Positions 7,087 to 13,972 of a stretch of 20,143 bases of DNA are shown here, one piece after another. How positions within the stretch are numbered: the stretch's first letter is position 1; the number at the start of each line of letters is the position of its first letter. Position numbers and translations under genes: made by a program. The DNA lies in the NCBI GenBank assembly GCA_008668455.1, contig RQCD01000018.1, positions 1 through 20,143 of the forward strand, given 5' to 3'. Source of the stretch: Clostridia bacterium. GTDB taxonomy: Bacteria > Bacillota > Clostridia > UBA1381. The notes below the pieces were generated by a model, which worked only from the letters and a program-made list of their open reading frames with translations, made no database searches and was not told the DNA's origin.

Positions 7087-7920
7087 ATGGTGAAATCAGA
7101 TTACGAGATCAAAAAAGAGATTTGCGAAATCGGCCGGAGAATTTACATGGATGGATTTGTAGCCGCAAATGATGGAAATATTTCTGTCAAAGTGGATGAG
7201 GATACATATTTTGCAACCCCGACTGGTGTTTCCAAGGGTTACATGACCCCGGAAATGATCTGTAAGGTAGACGGCAAGGGGCAGCTGAAGGAACAAAACA
7301 AGTGGAAGCCGTCCTCCGAATTTAAAATGCATTTGAGAGTGTATCAGGAGAGAAAGGATGTAAATGCAGTTGTTCATGCACATCCTCCGATTGCAACCTC
7401 CTTTGCGATTGCAGGTATTCCGCTGGACAAGCTGATCATGCCGGAGGCAGTTATTTTCTTAGGGGCTGTTCCGATTGCGGAATACGGCACACCGTCCACC
7501 ATGGAGATCCCGGATTCCCTGATGCCGTATCTTCAGGATTATGATGCGCTTTTGTTGGCGAACCACGGCGCTCTGAGCTTTGGCTGCGACTTAAACACTG
7601 CATTCTTCCGGATGGAATCCACAGAATTTTATGCAAAGCTTCTTTTCCACGCACGCATGCTCGGCGGCGAAAAGGAAATCCCCTGCGGACAGGTGAAGAA
7701 GCTGATTGATTTAAGAAAGCAGTTCGGTGTTCCCGGCAAGCATCCGATGGAAAAGCTTTGCCCGGCATGCTATGAGGGCGGAGACGCTGTGAAGGATTTA
7801 ACTCCGACCGAGGCAGAGGAAAAGCTGCATCACGGCTGTGCATCCTGCAAGTCTGACGATGCATCCATCGAAGAAATTGTTGCGCGTGTTACCAAGAAGG
7901 TTTTAGAGCAATATAAGTAA
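7087..7920 (+). CDS. Class II aldolase, L-fuculose/L-rhamnulose-1-phosphate type, BMC-targeted
   Basis: The predicted reaction is cleavage of a 6-deoxy-ketose 1-phosphate into DHAP and L-lactaldehyde, the first step in the compartment. Zn ligands are H97 and H99 in VVHAHPP and H160 in LLLANHGALS; the catalytic acid is E78 in KPSSEFKMH. The core fits FucA-type aldolases (about 215 residues), but this protein has 277. The extra tail carries C225-x2-C228 and C251-x2-C254, a possible additional metal site. It ends in an amphipathic helix (ASIEEIVARVTKKVLEQYK, 259-277) of the encapsulation-peptide type. It is first in the operon and has the best RBS. Fuculose- and rhamnulose-phosphate aldolases cannot be separated by eye; in related BMC loci one enzyme may serve both. 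Confidence 0.88.
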   Translation: MVKSDYEIKKEICEIGRRIYMDGFVAANDGNISVKVDEDTYFATPTGVSKGYMTPEMICKVDGKGQLKEQNKWKPSSEFKMHLRVYQERKDVNAVVHAHPPIATSFAIAGIPLDKLIMPEAVIFLGAVPIAEYGTPSTMEIPDSLMPYLQDYDALLLANHGALSFGCDLNTAFFRMESTEFYAKLLFHARMLGGEKEIPCGQVKKLIDLRKQFGVPGKHPMEKLCPACYEGGDAVKDLTPTEAEEKLHHGCASCKSDDASIEEIVARVTKKVLEQYK

Positions 7921-7934
7921 GAAAGGCGTAGGGT

Positions 7935-8885
7935 ATGGAGCAGACAAAGCTGTACACAGGGTATGGCGATCGCGGCTATACACAGACAATTGCACAAAAG
8001 CGGATTTCCAAGGCAGATTTTCTGATTGATTTGATCGGAACGCTGGACGAGTTCTGCGCATCGCTTTCCATTGCAAAAAATCAGACCGGAAAAAAGGAAT
8101 TAAGAGCGGATCTGGATGCAATCCAGAAAAAGATGTCTCAGATTATGGGTGAGCTTGCCGGCGGAAAAATATCGGTCACCGATGAATGTATCAGCACATT
8201 GGAGCAAATGACCGATTCTTACGACGCAAAAGCGCCGGAAACCCTGATTTCCCTGGGGCAGAATCCGCTGTCAGCGCAGCTGAATTTCTCCCGGACGGTG
8301 ATCCGCCGGGCAGAGCGGATTGCGGCAAAGGTGATGCAGACCGGCAGAATCCGGGCGCTCACCATGGTTTACTTAAACCGCATGAGCGATCTGATGTACG
8401 CGATGACGCGGTATTGTGAAAATGCACCGGCACAGAATATCGTGTCGGAGAAAGGTACGGCTATGCAGGAATTGACCTTGGATTTTGCAAAGGAATTGTC
8501 GCTGGCAGTGGAAAAGCGCGCAGAGCAGCTTGGGAAAAAGGTTGTGGTTGCGATTATGGATGCCGGCGCGAATCTGGTATTGTTACATTCTATGACCGGC
8601 GCGTATCTGGCAAGCTGTCAGATTGCGCAGGATAAGGCATACACCGCAGTGGCGCTCAAAATGCCGACCCAGACCGCACTGGAGGAATCCCGCGGCGGCA
8701 CACTGGACGGACTGTGCGTCACCGATCAGAACCGCTTAAGTCTCTTAGGCGGCGGCACACCGCTTAGTGCAAATGGAAAAATCATTGGCGGAATCGGTGT
8801 TTCGGGCGGAACTGCCGAGGAGGATACCGGCTTTGCAGAATTTGCCGCTCTATATCTTGAGAGGCGGTTATCAGACTGTGAATGA
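7935..8885 (+). CDS. PduO-like fusion: cobalamin adenosyltransferase domain plus GlcG/HbpS-type domain
   Basis: The protein has 316 residues. Residues 1-165 have the PduO-type adenosyltransferase fold: LYTGYGDRGYTQ at the ATP-binding start, GTLDEF (D38), RTVIRRAERI (121-130) and YLNRMSDLMY (147-155). Residues 177-316 form a GlcG/HbpS-like domain, a haem- or tetrapyrrole-binding family, with IMDAGANLVLLH, QDKAYTA and GGIGVSGGTAEED. The same fusion occurs in Pdu PduO, which regenerates adenosylcobalamin. Two usually conserved adenosyltransferase spots look altered: a DPR segment before the helix carrying D38, and a PGG segment (here SLGQN, 106-110), so activity is uncertain. No encapsulation peptide is evident. 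The gene lies 14 nt after the aldolase and overlaps the next gene by 8 nt. An internal ATG at 8463 with an SD-like sequence could yield the second domain alone. Confidence 0.82.
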   Translation: MEQTKLYTGYGDRGYTQTIAQKRISKADFLIDLIGTLDEFCASLSIAKNQTGKKELRADLDAIQKKMSQIMGELAGGKISVTDECISTLEQMTDSYDAKAPETLISLGQNPLSAQLNFSRTVIRRAERIAAKVMQTGRIRALTMVYLNRMSDLMYAMTRYCENAPAQNIVSEKGTAMQELTLDFAKELSLAVEKRAEQLGKKVVVAIMDAGANLVLLHSMTGAYLASCQIAQDKAYTAVALKMPTQTALEESRGGTLDGLCVTDQNRLSLLGGGTPLSANGKIIGGIGVSGGTAEEDTGFAEFAALYLERRLSDCE

Positions 8886-10299
8886 ACAGGAAATTGCGCA
8901 GATTGTGAAAAATGTTCTTTCCGAGCTGGATTTAGAAAAGGAATCCAAGCCGCAGAGAAAGCAATTGGGCGTATTTGATACAATGGAAGAAGCCATTGCC
9001 GCTTGCAATAAGGCATATGAGCTTTTCCGGCATTATAATAAAGAACAAAGAGAAAACATTATTTCCGAAATCAGAAAGCTGACCCATGCAGAGGCAGAAA
9101 TCATGGCAAAGCTTGCGGTTGAGGATACAAAAATGGGAAATGTATACCACAAGACCCTAAAGCATCATCTGGTAGCAGATAAAACACCGGGAACAGAGGA
9201 TCTGGAAACAAGAGCGCTCTCCGGAGACCGCGGCTTAACGCTGGTGGAGATGGCGCCCTATGGCATTATCGGAGCAATTACTCCGAGCACCAACCCCAGC
9301 TGTACCGTCATCTGCAACAGTATCAGCATGCTGGCAGGCGGAAACGGAGTGCTTTTCAATCCGCATCCCCATGCAAAGAGAATTTCCGCTTATGCGGTTG
9401 ATCTGGTAAACCGTGCTGTTTTAGCAGCTGGCGGTCCGGAAAATATTGTCGCAACGGTCAAGAATCCGACGATGGAAACCTCCAAGCTGATGGTGAACGA
9501 TCCGTCCGTCCGGATGCTGGTTGCAACCGGCGGCCCCGGCGTTGTAAAAATGCTTTTATCCTCCGGGAAAAAGGCAATCGGAGCAGGCGCAGGAAATCCT
9601 CCGGTTGTGGTAGACGATACCGCAGATATTCCGAAGGCTGCAAAGGATATTATTGATGGATGTACTTTTGATAATAACCTGCCTTGTATCGCAGAAAAAG
9701 AGTGCTTTGTGATGAGCAATGTGGCAGACGAGCTGATTCACTATATGCTCCAAAACGGCGCCTATATGCTCACAGCCGCACAGACAGAGCAGTTAGTAAA
9801 CGTTGTTTTAAAGGATGTTCCTCCGAAGAATCCGGGCGACGCACCGAAAAAGGTGATCAATAAGGATTGGGTCGGCAGAGACGCGAAGAAGATCTTGGAA
9901 CAGATCGGCATTGAGGCGTCGGACGATATCCGCTGCATCATCTGCGAAACAGAATTTTCTCATCCGTTTGTACAGACCGAGCTGATGATGCCGATTCTGG
10001 CAATCGTTCGCTGTCAGACCTTTGAGGACGCAATGGAAATGGCAGTTAAGGCGGAGCATGGAAACCGCCATTCCGCACATCTCCATTCCAAGAATGTAGA
10101 TCATATGACGGCATATGCAAAGGCAATCTGCACCACAATTTTTGTGAAGAATGCACCGAGCTATGCAGGCATTGGATTTAATAGCGAAGGACATACAACC
10201 TTTACCATTGCAGGGCCGACCGGCGAGGGAATCACCTCTGCGCGGAGCTTTACAAGACAAAGACGCTGCGTATTGGTTGATAACCTTTCCATCATCTAA
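8878..10299 (+). CDS. pduP: CoA-acylating aldehyde dehydrogenase, PduP-type
   Basis: The protein has 473 residues from GTG 8878-8880. This start overlaps the preceding stop region, has GAGAGGCGG upstream, and places an encapsulation peptide (NEQEIAQIVKNVLSELDL) at the very N-terminus; an upstream in-frame ATG would lie inside the preceding gene. It oxidises an aldehyde with NAD+ and CoA to acyl-CoA, probably lactaldehyde to lactoyl-CoA, or propionaldehyde if a diol dehydratase exists elsewhere. The nucleophile is C270 in DNNLPCIAEKE. The ITPSTNPS (134-141) and GAGAGNPPVVVDD segments are typical of the PduP/EutE/AdhE family. It sits between the PduO-like gene and the alcohol dehydrogenase, which would recycle its NADH. 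Substrate is inferred from context; the symbol denotes homology. Confidence 0.9.
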   Translation: MNEQEIAQIVKNVLSELDLEKESKPQRKQLGVFDTMEEAIAACNKAYELFRHYNKEQRENIISEIRKLTHAEAEIMAKLAVEDTKMGNVYHKTLKHHLVADKTPGTEDLETRALSGDRGLTLVEMAPYGIIGAITPSTNPSCTVICNSISMLAGGNGVLFNPHPHAKRISAYAVDLVNRAVLAAGGPENIVATVKNPTMETSKLMVNDPSVRMLVATGGPGVVKMLLSSGKKAIGAGAGNPPVVVDDTADIPKAAKDIIDGCTFDNNLPCIAEKECFVMSNVADELIHYMLQNGAYMLTAAQTEQLVNVVLKDVPPKNPGDAPKKVINKDWVGRDAKKILEQIGIEASDDIRCIICETEFSHPFVQTELMMPILAIVRCQTFEDAMEMAVKAEHGNRHSAHLHSKNVDHMTAYAKAICTTIFVKNAPSYAGIGFNSEGHTTFTIAGPTGEGITSARSFTRQRRCVLVDNLSII

Positions 10300-10314
10300 A
10301 GGAGGAAAAGCAAG

Positions 10315-11523
10315 ATGAATGTTTCAGAAGAAAAGATTGCTGAGTTAGTCGAGGCAGTGCTTCAGGAAATGGGCAAAGCGCCGGCAAAGAAAAAGCCGGC
10401 AGGACAGATTCCGAAAACCGCTAAGGTTGCTATGCTGACAGCTTTGAAAAAGTTTGAAGTAAAAGAATTTCCGATTCCGGAAATCGGCGACGATGATATC
10501 TTAGTTAAGGTTGAGGGCTGCGGCATCTGCGGAACAGACGTACACGAATGGAGAGCAGATCCGTTCGGTCTGATTCCGGTAGTTCTCGGACACGAGGGTA
10601 CCGGCGAAATCGTCGCTATGGGTAAAAATATTAAGGAGGATACGCAAGGGAATCCGGTTGGAATCGGCGATAAAATCGTAACAAGCGTTGCCATCTGCGG
10701 CGAATGCCCGATGTGCAAGCTGCATCCGGAGCTTCCGAACCTCTGCGAGGGTTCTAAAATCCAGGGACTTCTCCCGGATAAGGAAAAAAATCATCTCCAG
10801 GGCTGGTTCTCTACATACATGCTGATCGAAAAGGGAGCAACCTTCTTTAATGTGTCCGATATGACACTGGATCAGAGAATGCTGATCGAGCTTGCAGCCG
10901 TTGCAACACATGCAGTCCGCCGCGGTGTGGATACCGGCTTGATGCCTTTGGGCGCAACCATCTTAATCCAGGGCTTAGGTCCGGTTGGGCTGATGATGAT
11001 CGCACACTTAAAGACAAGAGGTTACCGGAATATTATTGCCGTAGACGGAACGCCGATGCGTTTGGAAATGGCAAAGAAATTCGGCGCATCGCACACCATC
11101 AATTTCCACGATTATAAGTCTATTGATGAAAAGGTTGCCTATGTAAAGAGTATTACACACGGTCTGGGCGCCGACTTTGCATTCCAGTGTACCGGAGCGC
11201 CCCCTGCAGCAGCAGAAGTCTGGAAATACGTTCGCCGCGGCGGCGGTCTCTGCGAGATGGGCTTCTTCGTCAATAACGGCGAATGCTCCATCAATCCGCA
11301 CTTTGACATCTGTCAGAAGGAAATCACAGTCGTTGGTTCCTGGACTTATGGCGCACTGGAATATCCGGACACCATTTCCTTTGTCAAGCAGTGCTGTGAA
11401 ATAGGAATTCCGCTGACCGATCTGATCACCCACCGCTATGGACTGGATGAGATGAACGAGGCAATGGAAACCAACGTAGCGCAAAAGGGAATCAAGATTG
11501 CGTATGTCAATAAGGAATTTTAA
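10315..11523 (+). CDS. Zinc-dependent (MDR) alcohol dehydrogenase with encapsulation peptide
   Basis: The protein has 402 residues. The N-terminal helix MNVSEEKIAELVEAVLQEM plus a Lys/Ala/Pro linker (about 20-36) is an encapsulation-peptide module ahead of a medium-chain dehydrogenase. Catalytic zinc ligands are C72 in GCGICGTD and H93 in LGHEG. A structural zinc lobe uses C128, C131, C134 and C144. The Rossmann fingerprint GLGPVGL (220-226) is followed by an acidic D in AVDGT, which favours NAD(H). The likely reaction is reduction of lactaldehyde to 1,2-propanediol, or propanal to propanol, regenerating NAD+ for the aldehyde dehydrogenase in the shell. It differs from iron-type PduQ of the classical Pdu system. 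It has an AAAGGAGG RBS and starts 15 nt after the previous gene. Confidence 0.9.
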   Translation: MNVSEEKIAELVEAVLQEMGKAPAKKKPAGQIPKTAKVAMLTALKKFEVKEFPIPEIGDDDILVKVEGCGICGTDVHEWRADPFGLIPVVLGHEGTGEIVAMGKNIKEDTQGNPVGIGDKIVTSVAICGECPMCKLHPELPNLCEGSKIQGLLPDKEKNHLQGWFSTYMLIEKGATFFNVSDMTLDQRMLIELAAVATHAVRRGVDTGLMPLGATILIQGLGPVGLMMIAHLKTRGYRNIIAVDGTPMRLEMAKKFGASHTINFHDYKSIDEKVAYVKSITHGLGADFAFQCTGAPPAAAEVWKYVRRGGGLCEMGFFVNNGECSINPHFDICQKEITVVGSWTYGALEYPDTISFVKQCCEIGIPLTDLITHRYGLDEMNEAMETNVAQKGIKIAYVNKEF

Positions 11524-11557
11524 TGCCGGACGCATGAACTAAAGAGAGGAATTTTGC

Positions 11558-11896
11558 ATGGAAGCAATAGGAATCATAGAAATGTATGGATTCGTATGTG
11601 CCATCAAGGCGGCGGACGCAGCGGCAAAAGCGGCGGACGTCAAGGTGATTGCCATTGATTCCAATAAGCCGGCAAATGCAGAATCAAAGCCCGTTCCCCT
11701 GATCATGTGCGTCAAGGTGCAGGGCAGTGTTTCAGCAGTGGAGGCGGCAGTTGCAGCAGGAGAAGATGCTGCAAAAAGCTGCACCGGCTTAATTCAGTCC
11801 CACATTATCGCACGGCCGACCGAGGATTCGGAGAAAATGGCGAAACGGTGCAGCGTCGGGCGCGATCGCCTGGGACATATAAAGAATAATTCATAA
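11558..11896 (+). CDS. BMC-H shell protein with altered pore loop and extended C-terminus
   Basis: The protein has 112 residues and one BMC domain (MEAIGIIEMYGFVCAIKAAD at the start, IIARP near residue 82). It is longer than the usual ~90. The strand-loop region that normally carries the KIGSG pore is replaced by an insertion around IDSNKPANAESKPVP (33-47), so the central pore should differ in size and charge from the two standard hexamers nearby. The tail after ARPTEDSEKMAK is basic (CSVGRDRLGHIKNNS). It may be a minor hexamer for a specific metabolite or for protein contacts; this is inference. It is preceded by AGAGAGGAA as RBS, 34 nt after the alcohol dehydrogenase. Confidence 0.88.
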   Translation: MEAIGIIEMYGFVCAIKAADAAAKAADVKVIAIDSNKPANAESKPVPLIMCVKVQGSVSAVEAAVAAGEDAAKSCTGLIQSHIIARPTEDSEKMAKRCSVGRDRLGHIKNNS

Positions 11897-11923
11897 AACA
11901 CGTTTTTTTGAGAGGAGAAAAAA

Positions 11924-12193
11924 ATGGAAGCTTTAGGAATGATTGAAACAAGAGGCTTAACTGCTTCAATCGAGGCTGCTGATGCAATGACAAAGGCAGC
12001 AAATGTTACATTAGTCGGAACAGAGAAGATCGGTTCCGGATTGGTAAGCGTCATTGTCAGAGGTGACGTCGGCGCTGTGAAAGCAGCTGTTGAGGCTGGC
12101 GCATCTGCTGCAAGCCGTCTGGGTGAATTAGTTGCACAGCATGTAATTCCGCGTCCGCACAGCGACGTTGAAAAGATCCTGCCGTCCATCTAA
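11924..12193 (+). CDS. BMC-H major shell hexamer protein (PduA/PduJ-type), copy 1
   Basis: The protein has 89 residues, the canonical size, with MEALGMIETRGL at the start, pore loop EKIGSG (34-39) and HVIPRPHSDVEKILP at the end. Such hexamers tile the compartment facets, and the small polar pore passes diols and acids more readily than aldehydes. By hand count it is about 79% identical to the BMC-H at 12677-12955, which has an R in place of the pore-adjacent K. The RBS GAGAGGAG is well placed. A GC-rich hairpin follows the stop, as also happens after the second copy. Confidence 0.96.
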   Translation: MEALGMIETRGLTASIEAADAMTKAANVTLVGTEKIGSGLVSVIVRGDVGAVKAAVEAGASAASRLGELVAQHVIPRPHSDVEKILPSI

Positions 12194-12199
12194 GGATGT

Positions 12200-12214
12200 G
12201 CCGCATTATGCGGC
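12200..12214 (+). other. Intercistronic hairpin after BMC-H copy 1
   Basis: GCCGCA (12200-12205) pairs with TGCGGC (12209-12214) around a 3-nt loop in the 54-nt gap between two shell genes. No U-run follows, so it is more likely an mRNA-stability or processing element than a terminator. Confidence 0.6.
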
Positions 12215-12247
12215 TGATTCAAAAACGAAAAAAGGACGGGAAAGCTG

Positions 12248-12658
12248 ATGGAATATTCATATTCATTAGGGCTGATTGAGGTTGCGGCATTAGGGCATGC
12301 AATTTCAGTCGCAGACCGTATGCTAAAAACCGCCCAGGTGGAATTTGTGGCAACGGAAAGAAGATTGGGCGGACGTTTGGTTACGCTCGTTGTTCAGGGA
12401 GAGCTTTCTGCTGTCCGCGCATCGGTGGATGCCGGTGCAGAGGAGGCAGAAAAGCTGGGATGCTTAAAAGCGGCAGAGGTGATCGCGCGTCCCCATCCGG
12501 AAATTCTGAAATTTCTGCATTTGGATGAGGAGGAAAAGACTCCTCCAAAGACGGAAGAAAAACCGGAAGACCCCAAAAAAAGTTCTAAAGCCGCTGCGAA
12601 AACGGCTTCAGATAGAAAAAAGCCTGCAAAGCGGGCAAAACAAAGAAAAGTAAAATAA
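12248..12658 (+). CDS. BMC-H shell protein with long lysine-rich C-terminal tail
   Basis: The protein has 136 residues. Residues 1-91 form a BMC domain (LGLIEVAALGHAISVADRML, then VIARPHPEILKFL), with the pore loop changed to RRLGGR (38-43), which is more basic than the canonical loop. Residues 92-136 are a low-complexity extension that starts acidic (DEEEK) and becomes K/A/P-rich (KKPAKRAKQRKVK at the end), resembling histone-H1-like or ribosomal tails. Known BMC-H proteins with extensions include PduK (Cys-rich) and EutK (nucleic-acid-binding-like domain); this tail resembles neither closely. It could bind nucleic acid, the inner cargo or acidic surfaces. The RBS (GGACGGGAAAG) is modest, suggesting a minor component. 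Confidence 0.88.
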   Translation: MEYSYSLGLIEVAALGHAISVADRMLKTAQVEFVATERRLGGRLVTLVVQGELSAVRASVDAGAEEAEKLGCLKAAEVIARPHPEILKFLHLDEEEKTPPKTEEKPEDPKKSSKAAAKTASDRKKPAKRAKQRKVK

Positions 12659-12676
12659 AAACAGGAGGTTTTTAAA

Positions 12677-12955
12677 ATGGCTGTAGAAGCATTAGGAATG
12701 GTAGAAACAAGAGGTTTGGTTGCTGCAATTGAGGCAGCAGACGCAATGGTAAAGGCTGCAAACGTAACCTTAATCGGAACAGAGAGAATTGGTTCCGGTT
12801 TGGTAACTGTTATGGTTCGCGGTGACGTTGGAGCTGTTCAGGCTGCAACAGACGCAGGCGCAGCAGCTGGCTCTAAGCTTGGCGAGCTGGTATCTGTTCA
12901 TGTAATCCCGCGTCCGCACGGCGACGTTGAAAAGATCCTGCCGGTACTTGACTAA
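12677..12955 (+). CDS. BMC-H major shell hexamer protein (PduA/PduJ-type), copy 2
   Basis: The protein has 92 residues: VEALGMVETRGL, pore loop ERIGSG and HVIPRPHGDVEKILPVLD. It is a close paralog of copy 1, with about 19 changes in 89 aligned positions, many concentrated in the second half helices (for example QAATDAGAAAGSKLG here). Two near-identical major hexamers are usual in BMC loci (PduA/PduJ) and allow mixed facets. The CAGGAGG RBS with a 9-nt spacer is among the strongest in the operon, and a 10-bp hairpin follows the stop; both fit high expression of a main shell tile. Confidence 0.96.
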   Translation: MAVEALGMVETRGLVAAIEAADAMVKAANVTLIGTERIGSGLVTVMVRGDVGAVQAATDAGAAAGSKLGELVSVHVIPRPHGDVEKILPVLD

Positions 12956-12973
12956 GAAAAATGCGTAAGACAG

Positions 12974-12997
12974 AGCTGCCGCAGTCTTGCGGCGGCT
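12974..12997 (+). other. Intercistronic hairpin after BMC-H copy 2
   Basis: AGCTGCCGCA (12974-12983) pairs with TGCGGCGGCT (12988-12997), including one U-G pair, around a 4-nt loop. The GCCGCA/TGCGGC core equals the hairpin after BMC-H copy 1. Only two U residues follow directly, so strong termination is unlikely; 3'-end protection of the shell mRNA or partial attenuation before pduL fits better. Confidence 0.65.
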
Positions 12998-13023
12998 TTG
13001 CCTGACCAAATGGAGGAAACAAA

Positions 13024-13671
13024 ATGACAGACGAAAGAATTGTCAGTTTAGTAGTTGAAAATGTCATGAAGCAAATCCGGGAAAAGGAAGCAGATACCGG
13101 AATCCGGGTGGGCGTTTCTGCGCGGCATGTACATCTGTCGCAAAAGGATTTGGAAACGCTTTTCGGAAAGGGTCATGAGCTGACTCCGAAAAAAAAGCTG
13201 ATGGGAGATCAGTTTGCAGCAGAAGAATGCGTTACCCTGGTAAGCCCGTCCTTACGGAGCATTGAGGGTGTGCGTGTGTTAGGTCCTGTCCGCAAGGATT
13301 CGCAGATCGAAATTTCCAGAACCGATACCTTTAAATTAAAGGTAAGTCCGCCTGTGCGTCCTTCGGGAGAAATCAAGGGCAGCGCACCAATGGCATTAGT
13401 CGGGCCAAAGGGCAGCGTCTTTTTAAATGAGGGCTGCATTATTGCAAACCGTCATATCCATATGACCCCGGCAGAGGCAGAGAAGTATGGAATTAAGGAC
13501 AACGATCTTGTGGATGTAGAAATAGAAAATGCAAAGCCAACCAAATATTATAATGTTCAGGTGCGCGTTCGTGCAGATTTTAATACCGAAATGCACATTG
13601 ATACCGATGATGCAAATGCGGCAGCAATTAAGACAGGCGACCGTGTAAGAATTTTAAAGCCAGAACAGTAA
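13024..13671 (+). CDS. pduL: PduL-type phosphotransacylase
   Basis: The protein has 215 residues. It converts acyl-CoA plus phosphate to acyl-phosphate plus CoA, recycling CoA within the compartment; here the substrate is probably lactoyl-CoA or propanoyl-CoA. The PduL zinc motifs are visible: SARHVHLS (H35, H37), ANRHIHMTP (H144, H146) and MHIDTD (H191). R90 in GPVRKDSQ corresponds to the conserved phosphate-contacting arginine of the family. An amphipathic N-terminal helix (MTDERIVSLVVENVMKQIRE) ahead of the first motif is an encapsulation peptide. The RBS is TGGAGGAA. The acyl-phosphate kinase needed to make ATP is not in this window. Confidence 0.95.
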   Translation: MTDERIVSLVVENVMKQIREKEADTGIRVGVSARHVHLSQKDLETLFGKGHELTPKKKLMGDQFAAEECVTLVSPSLRSIEGVRVLGPVRKDSQIEISRTDTFKLKVSPPVRPSGEIKGSAPMALVGPKGSVFLNEGCIIANRHIHMTPAEAEKYGIKDNDLVDVEIENAKPTKYYNVQVRVRADFNTEMHIDTDDANAAAIKTGDRVRILKPEQ

Positions 13672-13684
13672 GGATTGATAAATT

Positions 13685-13945
13685 ATGATAATGGCAAAGG
13701 TGCAGGGGAGCGTTGTCTCCACCAGTAAAAATGAAAAGCTTGTCGGCTATAAATTTATGATTGTTCAGCCGATTGAAAATAATTGTCTGAAGGATCATTA
13801 TTTCATCGCAGTAGATGGAATCGGCGCTGGAATCGGTGAAACGGTTCTGATTGCAACCGGCAGTGCGGCGCGGCTTGGCTTAGACCGTACCGATGCGCCT
13901 GTGGATGCCGTGATCGTTGGAATCGTGGATGAAAAACAAGGCTAA
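13685..13945 (+). CDS. EutN/CcmL-family pentameric vertex protein (BMC-P)
   Basis: The protein has 86 residues, typical of BMC-P pentamers that cap the vertices of the icosahedral shell. Landmarks are the N-terminal AKVQGSVVST, YKFMIVQPI, FIAVDGIGAGIGETVLIATGS and DAPVDAVIVGIVD, the last two being the family's most conserved blocks. Two ATG codons (13685 and 13691) are possible starts; AAGGA lies upstream of both, and the second gives the more usual MAKV beginning. It is the only BMC-P in the window. Spacing to pduL is 13 nt and to the PduS-like gene 27 nt, so it is cotranscribed. Confidence 0.94.
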   Translation: MIMAKVQGSVVSTSKNEKLVGYKFMIVQPIENNCLKDHYFIAVDGIGAGIGETVLIATGSAARLGLDRTDAPVDAVIVGIVDEKQG

Positions 13946-13972
13946 AAATAAGAATCCCTGGGAGGGAACAGT

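Noticed and set aside
8767..8877. N-terminal extension of the aldehyde dehydrogenase from an ATG at 8767
   Set aside because: It lies wholly inside the GlcG-domain coding sequence; the encapsulation peptide begins precisely at the GTG at 8878.
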